From WHSW01 sp963769945 (lineage in GTDB: Bacteria > Actinomycetota > Thermoleophilia > Solirubrobacterales > 70-9): DNA of 64,000 nt. The notes beneath the pieces are model-generated. The model did no database searches, was not told the DNA's origin, and worked only from the letters and a program-made list of their open reading frames with translations. The translations under genes and the position numbers were made by a program. Shown here piece after piece: positions 8,372 to 16,473 of this stretch. Each line of letters begins with the position of its first letter. Positions within the stretch are counted from its first letter, which is position 1. The stretch is taken from positions 52,961-116,960 of the forward strand of contig CAVYOA010000003.1 in NCBI GenBank assembly GCA_963769945.1, written 5' to 3'.

Positions 8372-9583
8372 ATGGCCGTAGCGACCGCGACTTACCAGGA
8401 GATCACCGACGACCAGCAGGCGATCGTCGAGATGGTCCGCAGCTTCGTCGACAAGGAGATTCTCCCGCATGCCGAGGAGTTCGACCACGAGGACAAGTTC
8501 CCCGAGGACATCGTCGAGCAGATGAAGGAGCTGGGGCTGTTCGGGGTGACGATCGCAGAGGAGTACGGCGGCATGGGCCTCGACCTCTCGACCTACACGT
8601 TGATCGTCGAGGAGCTCTCGCGGGGCTGGATCTCGATCTCAGGCGTGGTCAACACCCACTTCATCGGTTCCTACCTGCTGGGCAAGTTCGGCACCGACGA
8701 GCAAAAGGAGTACTTCCTGCCGAAGATGGCCACGGGCGAGATCCGCGCCGCTTTCTCGCTCTCCGAGCCCGAGGTCGGCTCGGACGTCCAGGGGATCAAG
8801 GCGACCGCAAAGCAGCTCGACGACGGCAACTGGGAGATCGACGGGCAGAAGATGTGGGTCACCAACGGCCTGCGCTCGGCCGTCGTTTTTGTCTTGGTCA
8901 AGACCGACACCAAGGCTGATCCGCCCTACAAGGGGATGACGTGCTTCATAACCGAGAAGGAGCCCGGCGCCCATAAGAACGAGGGCGAGTTCGCCGGGCT
9001 CGAAGTGCCGCCACAGATCAAGAAGATGGGCTACAAGGGCGTCGAGTCCACCGAGCTCGTCTACGACGGTTACAAGTGCCCGACCGAGCGCATCCTCGGC
9101 GGCGAGGAGGGCGTCGGCGAGGGCTTTCGCCAGATGATGGACGCGCTCGAGGTCGGCCGCGTAAATGTGGCCGCGCGCGGCGTCGGCATCGCCCAGCGCG
9201 CACTCGAGCTGGCGCTGCGCTACGCGCAGGAGCGAAAAACGTTCGGCAAGCCGATCGCCGAGCATCAGGCGATCCAGTTCAAGCTCGCCGAGATGGCGAC
9301 CAAGGTCGAGGCGGCACGGTTGATGACGCGAAAGGCCGCGGCGATGAAGGACGCCGGCGAGCGCTCCGACCTCGAGGCCGGGATGGCGAAGCTCTTCGCC
9401 TCCGAGACCGGCAAGGAGGTCGTCGAGGACTCATTTCGCATCCACGGCGGCTACGGCTACTCGAAGGAGTATGAGATCGAGCGCCTCTACCGCGACGCAC
9501 CGCTGCTTCTGATCGGCGAAGGGACCTCCGAGATCCAGAAGATGGTGATCGGCAAGAAGGTCCTTCAGCGCAACAAGATCTAG
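8372..9583 (+). CDS. mcd: Acyl-CoA dehydrogenase, probable (2S)-methylsuccinyl-CoA dehydrogenase
   Basis: A 403-residue FAD-dependent acyl-CoA dehydrogenase. It shows LGLFGVTIAEEYGGMGLD, the substrate/FAD loop AAFSLSEPEVGSD, DGQKMWVTNG, RKTFGKPIAEHQAIQF, and the C-terminal YRDAPLLLIGEGTSEIQ that carries the active-site Glu of this family. On sequence alone it is a generic dehydrogenase; assignment to the methylsuccinyl-CoA to mesaconyl-CoA step rests on position between mcl and the MaoC hydratase, as in actinobacterial EMC clusters. The ATG at 8372 has GAGCAGGAG just upstream and gives the usual family length; frames extending further upstream are antisense to the NTF2-like gene. It probably heads an operon with the next three genes. 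Confidence 0.85.
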   Translation: MAVATATYQEITDDQQAIVEMVRSFVDKEILPHAEEFDHEDKFPEDIVEQMKELGLFGVTIAEEYGGMGLDLSTYTLIVEELSRGWISISGVVNTHFIGSYLLGKFGTDEQKEYFLPKMATGEIRAAFSLSEPEVGSDVQGIKATAKQLDDGNWEIDGQKMWVTNGLRSAVVFVLVKTDTKADPPYKGMTCFITEKEPGAHKNEGEFAGLEVPPQIKKMGYKGVESTELVYDGYKCPTERILGGEEGVGEGFRQMMDALEVGRVNVAARGVGIAQRALELALRYAQERKTFGKPIAEHQAIQFKLAEMATKVEAARLMTRKAAAMKDAGERSDLEAGMAKLFASETGKEVVEDSFRIHGGYGYSKEYEIERLYRDAPLLLIGEGTSEIQKMVIGKKVLQRNKI

Positions 9584-9592
9584 GCGCGGTCA

Positions 9593-9958
9593 ATGGCGTC
9601 GAGCACCAAAGAGCTGATCGAGCAGGCGGTGACGAACCTCCAGCGCGAGGTGCCCGCGCTCGCCAAGCTGAAGCTGATCTTCGGGCTCGAGCTACGCGGG
9701 CGCGGCGACGTCCAGCTCTACCGCGTGGAGGTGCCGGGGCCGAAGGTGAGTAAGGACTTCGCCCGCGACGAGCGAGTCCGCGTCGCGATCGCGCGCTCAC
9801 ACTTCAACGAGCTTGCGGCCGACGGCAAGGCCAAGCACTGGCACCAGGCTTGGGATCAAGGTCACATCAAGGCGGAGGGTGATCCGAACATCCAGAAGCT
9901 GATCGGGCAGGTGATCGCCCATGCCGAGGCTCGAGGGCGCCTGCGCAAGACGCACTGA
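9593..9958 (+). CDS. Conserved small protein, first of a tandem paralogous pair in the EMC operon
   Basis: A 121-residue protein with no signal or membrane segment, beginning 9 nt after mcd. It shares with the next gene the block REVPALAKLKLIFGLEL near residue 20, then YRVEVPGPKVS, and a C-terminal GHIKAEGDPNIQKLIGQ. That last pattern (GxxKxxGDxxxxxxLxG) recalls SCP-2 sterol-carrier-like domains, which bind acyl chains or CoA esters, but I cannot confirm the fold. Its position between mcd and the MaoC hydratase suggests a role linked to CoA-thioester handling. Function is unknown. Confidence 0.75.
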   Translation: MASSTKELIEQAVTNLQREVPALAKLKLIFGLELRGRGDVQLYRVEVPGPKVSKDFARDERVRVAIARSHFNELAADGKAKHWHQAWDQGHIKAEGDPNIQKLIGQVIAHAEARGRLRKTH

Positions 9959-9963
9959 GCGCG

Positions 9964-10311
9964 GTGGCGGACTCGAGCAAGCAGATTGCCGCTGCGGTAG
10001 CCCGCGTTCAGGCCGAGGTGCCGGCGTTGGCGAAGCTGAAGCTGGTCTTCGGGTTGGAGCTGACGGCCGGTGGGCTGATGGGGCCGAGCACGGCCGAGCA
10101 CTACAGCGTCGAGGTGCCTGGGCCTGAGGTCAGCGAGGGCGAGCCCGAGAACGCCCGCGTCCTGCTCTCGATCCCAAAGGCGATGTTTGAGCTGCTCGCC
10201 GCCGAAGGCGAGCTCGTCGATTGGCGGGAAGCCTTTTACTACGGCCACCTCAAGGTCTCGGGTGACGAGCGTGTCAAGCGCCTGCTGGGCAAGGCCATCG
10301 GCCGTCAGTAG
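9964..10311 (+). CDS. Conserved small protein, second of the tandem paralogous pair
   Basis: A 115-residue protein with a GTG start 5 nt after the stop of its paralogue. Shared features are AEVPALAKLKLVFGLEL, YSVEVPGPEVS and GHLKVSGDERVKRLLGKAIG, so the two arose by duplication, but the middle third has diverged strongly (this copy has an acidic SEGEPENARVLLS where the first has a basic stretch). The spacing and shared strand imply translational coupling. Possible SCP-2-like fold as for the first copy; function unknown. Confidence 0.75.
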   Translation: MADSSKQIAAAVARVQAEVPALAKLKLVFGLELTAGGLMGPSTAEHYSVEVPGPEVSEGEPENARVLLSIPKAMFELLAAEGELVDWREAFYYGHLKVSGDERVKRLLGKAIGRQ

Positions 10312-10342
10312 GCGCGCGCCGCTACGATCTCGCGCGCTGACG

Positions 10343-10858
10343 ATGAGCGACGAAGACCACAAGCTTTCAACCGGCCAAGCCGAGCGCGAGGCCTCGGGCG
10401 CCCACCCCTATGGGCGTTACCTCGAGGAGTTCGAGACCGGCGCCGTCTACAAGCATTGGCCGGCGAAGACGGTGACCGAGTCCGATGACCATCTCTTCTG
10501 CTTGATCACGATGAACCATCACCCCCTGCACCTCAACGATGTCTATGCCTCCGAGGCCCAGCAGGGGCAGAACGTCGTCGTCGGACCGCTGGTCTACTCA
10601 CTCGCCCTGGGTATGTCGGTCTCTGACGTCTCGGGCAAGGCGATCGCCAATCTCGCGACCGAAGAGCTCTCGCACCCGGCCCCCGTCTTTCACGGCGACA
10701 CGCTGTATTGCGAGTCCGAGGTGCTTGACGTGCGCCCCTCGAGCTCGAAGCCCGATCGCGGCATCGTCAAGGTGCACACCCGCGTCTACAAGCAAACGGG
10801 TGATCTCGTCGCCGAGTTCAAGCGCACCGTCCTGATCCCGAAGAAGAACCCGGGCTAG
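10343..10858 (+). CDS. mch: MaoC-like hot-dog hydratase, probable mesaconyl-CoA hydratase
   Basis: A 171-residue hot-dog-fold protein. The segment ITMNHHPLHLNDVYA carries the Asn/Asp-x-x-P-x-H hydratase motif, followed by GQNVVVGPLVYSLALGMSV and a C-terminal VHTRVYKQTGDLVAEFKRTV, all typical of MaoC dehydratases. In actinobacterial EMC clusters a protein of this size stands with mcd and mcl, where it would hydrate mesaconyl-CoA to beta-methylmalyl-CoA; the proteobacterial Mch is about twice as long. The assignment depends on context; a generic enoyl-CoA hydratase is the alternative. TACGAT at 10323 could give an additional internal promoter. Confidence 0.82.
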   Translation: MSDEDHKLSTGQAEREASGAHPYGRYLEEFETGAVYKHWPAKTVTESDDHLFCLITMNHHPLHLNDVYASEAQQGQNVVVGPLVYSLALGMSVSDVSGKAIANLATEELSHPAPVFHGDTLYCESEVLDVRPSSSKPDRGIVKVHTRVYKQTGDLVAEFKRTVLIPKKNPG

Positions 10859-10921
10859 CGCCGAGCTCGGAGGCTGCTGCGGATCCCGCCGGTATCTGGC
10901 TCGCACGGCCCGAACAGCCGG

Positions 10922-11924
10922 ATGAGGGTCAGGCCGCTGGCGGTCAAGGACATCTTCGACACCGCCGGCTTGACGACCACGTACGGCTCGGCGGTATTTG
11001 CCGATCACGTTCCGGCCGCAGTCCGCGACCGCTGTGCGGATGCTCGAGGACGCTGGCTGGTGCACCGTCGGTAAGACCAACCTGCACGAGTTCGCCTACG
11101 GCATCACCTCGCAGAATCCGCATTACGGAACGGTGCCCAATCCCGTGGCCCCGGGTCGCGTTGCCGGCGGCTCCAGCGGTGGCAACGCGGCGGCGCTGGC
11201 GGTCGGTTCGTGTGAGGGCGCACTTGGCACCGACTCGGGGGGATCGATCCGAATTCCGGCGGCATGGTGCGGTGTCGTCGGCTTCAAGCCGAGCTACGGG
11301 CTCGTGCCGATGAACGGCTGCTTCCCGCTTGCGCCGAGCTTCGATCACGCCGGGCCGATGGCCTGTGACGTGGCGACCTGCACGGAGATGATGCTGGCGC
11401 TGGCCTCCGACTTCGAACCCGTTGCGCTGGATCGACTCAGCGACCTGCGCGTGGCCGTCGCTGCGGGAGCGCAGGTCGAGGGTGGGGAGGTGGTCGAGCT
11501 GCCGTCGATCGACGGGATCGCTGCGGCCTTCATGCGCGAGGTCGCCGAAACCCATGCCCCGATCGTTAGCGAACACCGCGATCTCTACGGCGACAACGTG
11601 AGGACAAAGATCGAACGGTGCCTAGCCGTTACCGACGCCGAGGCTGTCTCGGCGCAGCGCCGTCGCGACGAGCTTCGTGAGCAGATGCAGGCCCTGTGGT
11701 CGCGGTTCGACCTGCTCTTGACCCCAACCGTGCCGTTCGGTCCGCCGCCAGTCGACATCGACGAGCTCGACGTGCGCGAGCGGGCGATCAGCCTCACCTT
11801 TGCCCACAACGCGACGGGCGCGCCCGCCTTGGCCGTCGGCATGCTCCAGGTCGCAGGCGCGCCCGGAAGCGATGGCCTCGTGCTCGCTGCCGGGGCGTTG
11901 CTCGAACGTGATTGTGCGAGGTAG
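10922..11924 (+). pseudogene. Amidase-signature enzyme, interrupted by a one-base insertion
   Basis: An amidase of about 333 residues is recovered if the G at 11021 is removed: the first frame reads PLAVKDIFDTAGLTTTYGS and ends HVPAA, the second continues SATAVRMLEDAGW, then GKTNLHEFAYG. The Ser-cisSer-Lys triad is visible: Lys in AVKDIFDTAG, the cis-Ser in VAGGSSGGNAAAL, and the nucleophile in GTDSGGSIRIPAA. Such enzymes hydrolyse amides. The N-terminus is short (most amidases have 50-80 residues before AVKD); translation would start at ATG 10922, 64 nt after mch. As written, only the part from 10998 can be read, lacking the catalytic lysine. A sequencing error is the likeliest explanation. 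Confidence 0.75.
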
Positions 11925-11933
11925 AGTCAGGGC

Positions 11934-12470
11934 ATGGAGGCAGCTGCGGCGATCGGCGAGGGCGCCGAAACGATTGAGAGCATCGAATGGCTGCACGAGT
12001 TCGACAGCCGCTACACGCAGGCGTGGAACTCGCAAGACGCCGCTGCGGTCGCCGCCTGCACCCACCCCGACGTCGTTTGGAGCGACCCGGCGCTGGCCGA
12101 GCCCGCGCGTGGGCCGAGCGAGGTCGCCGATTTCGCTGCCGCCTCGATCGCGGCGTTTCCCGACCTGACCTTCACACAGCCGGGCGCGATCGCGATCAGC
12201 GAGGACTCACTCGCCGCCTACATCCCGTGGCAGATGACGGGCACCAACACAGGCGCGATCGACCCGCCTGGCCTGGCGGCATCCGGCAAGTCGATCGAGA
12301 TTCGCGGCTTCGACATCTGGCAGTTTCGCGACGGCGCGATCTGGCGCTACGAGGCGATCTACGACTTCTCGGAGCTGGCTCGTCAGCTCGGGCTGATGCC
12401 CCCGCGCGGCGGCGCAGCCGAGCGCGCGATGGTCGCCGCCCAGCGTTTGCGCGCGAAGCTGCCGTTCTAG
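11934..12470 (+). CDS. SnoaL-like polyketide cyclase family protein
   Basis: A 178-residue protein with the SnoaL/NTF2 pattern: YTQAWNSQDAAAVAACTHPDVVW near residue 30, FAAASIAAFPDLTFTQPGAI, and FDIWQFRDGAIWRYEAIYD toward the end. The cone-shaped fold binds small hydrophobic ligands; the reaction is unknown. TAGAGT at 11922-11927 lies exactly 6 nt before the ATG, matching a leaderless promoter that overlaps the end of the amidase gene. It converges on the luciferase-like gene. Confidence 0.82.
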   Translation: MEAAAAIGEGAETIESIEWLHEFDSRYTQAWNSQDAAAVAACTHPDVVWSDPALAEPARGPSEVADFAAASIAAFPDLTFTQPGAIAISEDSLAAYIPWQMTGTNTGAIDPPGLAASGKSIEIRGFDIWQFRDGAIWRYEAIYDFSELARQLGLMPPRGGAAERAMVAAQRLRAKLPF

Positions 12471-12486
12471 AGGCCAGCGAGAGTGC

Positions 12487-13467
12487 TCAGATCAGCTCGG
12501 CGACGGCTTCGAGCCCGGCGTCGAAGTCGGTGCCCGGCATGCCGCCGACGCAGGGCGAGGTGACGCCGGCATCCTGATAGCGCTTGACCGCGGCGTGGAC
12601 GTCGTCCTTGCGTCGCCGATCCCGGCGAGCTCGGCGAGCATGCGATCCGAGAGCCCCGACTTGGCCTTCTCGATGTCGTTGTCGGCCATGCCAGCGTCGA
12701 ACGCCGCGATCTCGTCGGCGAAGCCCGACGACTCGAGCATCGCTCGGTAAAACGGGCAGTGAGGCGTAGGGGATCAGGTCTTGGCGAAAGGTCGTGCGCG
12801 CCGCCTCGGGATCGTCGGTGAGCGCGATTGGCACCGCCGCGACGACGTCGAAATCAGCCTCGGGTCGTCCGGCCTTCTCAAGGCCCTCGCGAACCATTGG
12901 GATCACGGTGTCGCGGATGTAGGAGGGACAGCACAGCCACAACATCACGCCGTCGGCGATCTCGCCGGCGAGGCGCAGCATGTTCGGCGACAGCGCGGCG
13001 ATGTAGATCGGCAGCTCGGCCCTGGCCTCGTAGCCCATGAAGGCGAACTTGGTCGGAAAGCGCTCGGAATCGGGCGGCTCTTCGCCGCGCAGGATCGCGC
13101 GTACGCCGCCGACGTACTCGCGCATCTGCGTCACCGGCTTGTCGATCTTCTGCCCGTGCCAGTTCTCTACCGTGACTTTGTGCGAGACCCCGAGGCCGAG
13201 AACCATGCGACCGCCCGAGTGCTCGTCGATCGTCGCCGCCGTCTGCGCCATCGTCGCCGGGGTGCGCGAGAAGATCGGTACGACGCCGGTGCCGAGGCGA
13301 ATCCGCTCGCTAGCGTCGGCGTAGGCCATCAGCGTCGTCAGCGAGTCGCGCCCGGCGATGTGGGTGGTGTAGGCGGCGTCGAAGCCGAGGCGGTCGGCGA
13401 GCGAGACTCGCTCGAGGGTCTTCTCCAGCGAGCGTCCGGGGGAGATGAAGGCGCCGATGCCGCTCAT
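12487..13467 (-). pseudogene. LLM-class (F420-type) oxidoreductase with two compensating single-base shifts
   Basis: A luciferase-like TIM-barrel oxidoreductase: LADRLGFDAAYTTHIAGRDS, IRLGTGVVPIFSRTPATMAQTAA (split as RLGTGVVPIFSRTP and TMAQTAATIDEHSGGR), LGLGVSHK and IYIAALSPNMLRLAGEIADG are typical of F420-dependent members. The F420 biosynthesis genes at 37.7-43.0 kb could supply the cofactor. After LIPYASLP the correct frame shifts (extra C at 12753 on the plus strand) to FYRAMLESSGFADEI, then shifts back (missing base at 12609/12610) to KDDVHAAVKRYQDAGVTSP. As written the frame stays open but about 48 internal residues are nonsense (Arg-rich). Net length is normal (about 326), so this looks like two sequence errors. 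TAGGAT lies 6 nt before the start. Confidence 0.85.
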
Positions 13468-13500
13468 CGGTTGATCCTATTGCGCGTTAGGTTTTCGCAA

Positions 13501-13977
13501 ATGGCCCTCGATGACCAGGTGTCGATCTCGACTCACCTCGCGGTTCCCGCCGAGATGGTTTGGAGCCGCGCCGTCACCGAGGAGGGCATCAACGACGAGC
13601 TAGCGCCGGTCCTGCGGATGACGATGCCGCCAGGGCTGCGCGGCAAGACGATCGACGACGTCGAGGTCGGCGTCGAGCTCGGGCGCAGCTGGATCCTGCT
13701 CGGCGGCTTGCTGCCCGTCGACTACGACGATCTGCGCCTGGCCGAGCTCGAACCTGGGCGGCGCTTCCTGGAGCGATCACGAACGCTCACCTTCGCCGTC
13801 TGGCAGCACGAGCGAGTGGTCGAGCCCGACGGCGATGGATGCCGCGTCAGCGATCGACTTGGGTTCGAGCTGAAGCCAGTGCTGAAACGGGTGCCCGGCG
13901 CGGCCCGGATGGCGCGCTCGATCGTCGGGGCGTTGTTCCGTCACCGCCACCGGCGCCTGCAGCGCCGCTACGGCTAG
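13501..13977 (+). CDS. SRPBCC (START-like) family protein
   Basis: A 158-residue protein. The opening VSISTHLAVPAEMVWSRAV (beta-strand then PAExVW) is the classical start of polyketide cyclase/SRPBCC lipid-binding folds, and the ending VGALFRHRHRRLQRRYG resembles other members in which a C-terminal helix closes the cavity. The ATG at 13501 is preferred since the longer frame upstream is antisense to the oxidoreductase; TAGGTT ends 7 nt before it. It is divergent from the LLM oxidoreductase with only 33 bp between. Ligand unknown. Confidence 0.8.
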   Translation: MALDDQVSISTHLAVPAEMVWSRAVTEEGINDELAPVLRMTMPPGLRGKTIDDVEVGVELGRSWILLGGLLPVDYDDLRLAELEPGRRFLERSRTLTFAVWQHERVVEPDGDGCRVSDRLGFELKPVLKRVPGAARMARSIVGALFRHRHRRLQRRYG

Positions 13978-14540
13978 TGAGGCGGCTCGACGGCGTGCGC
14001 GGGCGGGCGCGACTCCTCGGCCAGCGAGGTGAGCTCGAGTACTCCGCGCGACGCTTCCTCGAGCACTTCGGTTGCCTCCTCGGCGGAGCGGGCGTAGAGC
14101 TCGACCAGCAGGTGGACGACGATGCGCTCCTCGTCGTGCTTGTGGAAGCGCACATGGGTGAAGAACTCACGGGTTCCGGCGTCGCCGAACGAGGCATAGG
14201 TGAGGCTGTCGGCCGCTTCGGGGCCAGAGCAGGTTTCGACCATGTCCTGATCGACTGTCACGGTGCATGAGGCCACCCAGGGGGTCCCGGCGACCATCCG
14301 CTCCCAGCGATCCTCGATCGGGACCACGAGCCCCTCGTCGATCGTCAGATGAGGCTGGTCGTGCATGCAGTCCAGACACTGGACCACGGCCTCCTGGATC
14401 TCCTCGACGCGCTCGGCAGTTTCGCCGGAGTCGGGGTCGACGCGGATGATCGCGTCGTAGTGGACCTGTGCTTCGAGCCTTGTCGACCAGCAGCGGTAGC
14501 AGCGCAACCACGCGCTGCGGTCGCCGTTCATCTCGCTCAT
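13974..14540 (-). CDS. Conserved hypothetical protein with two CxxC pairs
   Basis: A 188-residue acidic protein. Two knuckles, CYRCW near residue 14 and CLDCM near residue 55, could form one zinc ribbon. The middle (RFHKHDEERIVVHLLVELYA) is a plausible alpha/beta region; there is no signal peptide or membrane helix. On the minus strand TACCCT ends 8 nt upstream of the ATG, supporting this start. The stop overlaps the convergent SRPBCC stop. I do not recognise the family. Confidence 0.7.
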   Translation of the reverse strand: MSEMNGDRSAWLRCYRCWSTRLEAQVHYDAIIRVDPDSGETAERVEEIQEAVVQCLDCMHDQPHLTIDEGLVVPIEDRWERMVAGTPWVASCTVTVDQDMVETCSGPEAADSLTYASFGDAGTREFFTHVRFHKHDEERIVVHLLVELYARSAEEATEVLEEASRGVLELTSLAEESRPPAHAVEPPH

Positions 14541-14580
14541 GAAAGGTGAGGGTAGCGGCGCGCGACGGGTGCGGTGAGGA

Positions 14581-15138
14581 TCAACCGCTGTTTGGCAACA
14601 ACGAGTACATCAGCATGTCGCGGCGCATGTCTCGAATCGGCATGAACGACCGCATCAAGCCCTCGCGCTCGAAGCCCACTCGCTCTGCCACAGCCACCGA
14701 AGCGGTGTTCTCGGGCTCGATCCAGAGCTCGATCCGCAAGACGCCGAGCTCGGCGAAGGCGTACTCGCACAACAAGCGCATGGCCCGAGTTGCGAGGCCG
14801 CGCCCGCGTGCCTCGGCGGCGAGCCAGTAGCCGGCGTGGCAGCGGCCGCCGGGTGTGCCGAGCCCGTGCAGGCCCGCGGCGCCGAGCAGCTGGCCCTGAT
14901 CGCCATCCGCTATCACCGTGGCGAGATCGGTCCCTGCAGCGAGCCCCTGATTCGCTGAGCGGTGCCATTGGCGCGCTTCGCGCTCGCCATACGGCAGGGG
15001 AACTGTCGTGTAGCGGGGAATCAGCGGATCGCCTACCGCCTCGACGACATCTGGGAGATCAGACTCGCTCAGCAACCGCAGGCTGACGACGCCGTCGCTC
15101 AGGCCCTCGACCGGGAACTCGATCGCAAGCGGGCTCAC
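14581..15138 (-). CDS. GNAT acetyltransferase, RimJ/RimL type
   Basis: A 185-residue protein: SLRLLSESDLPDVVEA, LGTPGGRCHAGYWLAAEARGRG (here ending GRGLATRAMRLL) and LWIEPENTASVAVAERVGF are the hallmarks of RimJ/RimL-like N-acetyltransferases, including the Asn-Thr-Ala-Ser stretch and the VAERVGF helix. The substrate may be a protein N-terminus or a small amine. GTG at 15138 is taken as the start because it follows the stop of the hydrolase-cyclase gene by 1 nt, implying translational coupling; the longer frame upstream only shadows that gene. Third gene of a meaA - cyclase - GNAT unit. Confidence 0.85.
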   Translation of the reverse strand: MSPLAIEFPVEGLSDGVVSLRLLSESDLPDVVEAVGDPLIPRYTTVPLPYGEREARQWHRSANQGLAAGTDLATVIADGDQGQLLGAAGLHGLGTPGGRCHAGYWLAAEARGRGLATRAMRLLCEYAFAELGVLRIELWIEPENTASVAVAERVGFEREGLMRSFMPIRDMRRDMLMYSLLPNSG

Positions 15139-15139
15139 C

Positions 15140-16468
15140 TCACCCCGCAACGGCGTAGAGCTGCCATTGCCCAGGAACCCCCTTGAGCTCGTGGTTGCCC
15201 CGGTCCTCGAAAGCGAGGTCGGCGCCGACGACGAGGTCCTTGACCGTGCTCGAGACCAAGACCTCGCTCGCCTCGGCCGCGGCGCCGACTCGAGCCCCGA
15301 TCGCAACCGCGATCCCGCCGACGTCTTCACCGAGGAGCTCGCACTCCCCGGTGTGCAGGCCGGCGCGAACCTCGATCCCGAGCGGGCGCATGGCGTCGCG
15401 GATCGCGCAGGCGCACTGGACCCCACGTGCGGGGCCGTCGAAGGTGGCGAGGAAGCCGTCGCCCAGGGTCTTGACCTCCTGGCCGCGGAAGCGGTCGAGC
15501 TGGCGGCGCACGCTCTCGTCATGGCGCTGCATCAGCTCGCGCCAGCGCCGGTCGCCCTGCTGTGCGGCCTGTTGGGTCGAGTCGACGATGTCGGTGAACA
15601 TCACGGTGGCGAGGACGCGATCGCTGACTCGCGCGCGGCGGCTCCCGGTGAGGAACTCCTCCACCTCGTCGCTGATCCGCTCGGTGTCGCCAAGAAACGG
15701 CAGGTGGTCGGGCTCGTCGAGCTCGACCAGACGGGCGCCGTCGATGCGCTCGGCCAGCATCCGCGCGCCTTCGACGGGTGCGATCAGGTCGCCGGTGCGG
15801 TGGATCACCAGCGTCGGCACGTGGATCGATTCGAGGATGTCGCGAACGTCGATCGCCAGCATCGCGCGCATCTGCTTCATACCCATCGCCGGGCTCGCTC
15901 CGGCGCGCAGGAACTGCCCCCAAAGCTCCTGCATCTGCGGATCATCGGCGGCGCTGGGAGCAAACAGACCAAGGAGCGCGCCGTTGCCCCAATCGCGCTC
16001 GACCTCTTCAAAGAGCGCTTCGGCCTGCTCTGCATTTGCGCCCCATGGAAAGTCCTCGGCGGCGCTGAAGCGCGGAGTCGAGCCGTAGATCACGAGCGCG
16101 CTCACCCGCTCGGGGTAGGTGGCGGTGAACAGCAGCGATGCCGGTCCCCCCTCGGAGATCCCATAGAGACCTACACGCTTAAATCCCGCGGCCTCGATCA
16201 CCGCGTGCATGTCGTCCATGCGCTGCTCAAGCGGCGGCACCTCGGCAACCGGGTCCGACAGGCCCGTCCCGCGCTTGTCGAAGATCACCACGCGGGCGAA
16301 TGAGCCAAGCCGTTCGAGGATTGCTCGAATCGGCGGGATCCGCCAGTAGAGCTCGATGTTGGAGACGAAACCGGGCGCCACCACGAGGTCGAGCTCACCC
16401 TCGCCGAAGACCTGATAGGCGATGTGGGCGTCGTCGCTGCGCGCGTAGTGCGTTCGCGGCGTTTCCAT
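15140..16468 (-). CDS. Alpha/beta hydrolase - class III adenylate/guanylate cyclase fusion
   Basis: A 442-residue two-domain protein resembling mycobacterial LipJ. Residues 1-270 form an alpha/beta hydrolase: nucleophile elbow YGISEGGP, an acid in HRTGDLIAPVE and a histidine in DEPDHLPFLGD. Residues about 285-440 are a class III nucleotide cyclase: FTDIVDST (first metal Asp), KTLGDGFLATFDGP (substrate Lys and second metal Asp). In the transition-state segment IAVAIGARVG the usual Asn is missing while the Arg remains, so activity may be low or altered. The protein lacks membrane segments. It starts 5 nt after the meaA stop and should be co-transcribed, suggesting a link between cyclic-nucleotide signalling and the EMC pathway, which is only inferred. 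Confidence 0.9.
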   Translation of the reverse strand: METPRTHYARSDDAHIAYQVFGEGELDLVVAPGFVSNIELYWRIPPIRAILERLGSFARVVIFDKRGTGLSDPVAEVPPLEQRMDDMHAVIEAAGFKRVGLYGISEGGPASLLFTATYPERVSALVIYGSTPRFSAAEDFPWGANAEQAEALFEEVERDWGNGALLGLFAPSAADDPQMQELWGQFLRAGASPAMGMKQMRAMLAIDVRDILESIHVPTLVIHRTGDLIAPVEGARMLAERIDGARLVELDEPDHLPFLGDTERISDEVEEFLTGSRRARVSDRVLATVMFTDIVDSTQQAAQQGDRRWRELMQRHDESVRRQLDRFRGQEVKTLGDGFLATFDGPARGVQCACAIRDAMRPLGIEVRAGLHTGECELLGEDVGGIAVAIGARVGAAAEASEVLVSSTVKDLVVGADLAFEDRGNHELKGVPGQWQLYAVAG

Positions 16469-16473
16469 GCCGG

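Noticed and set aside
12781..13500. Long N-terminal extension of the SRPBCC gene
   Set aside because: It is antisense to the LLM oxidoreductase and lacks conserved features; translation should start at 13501.
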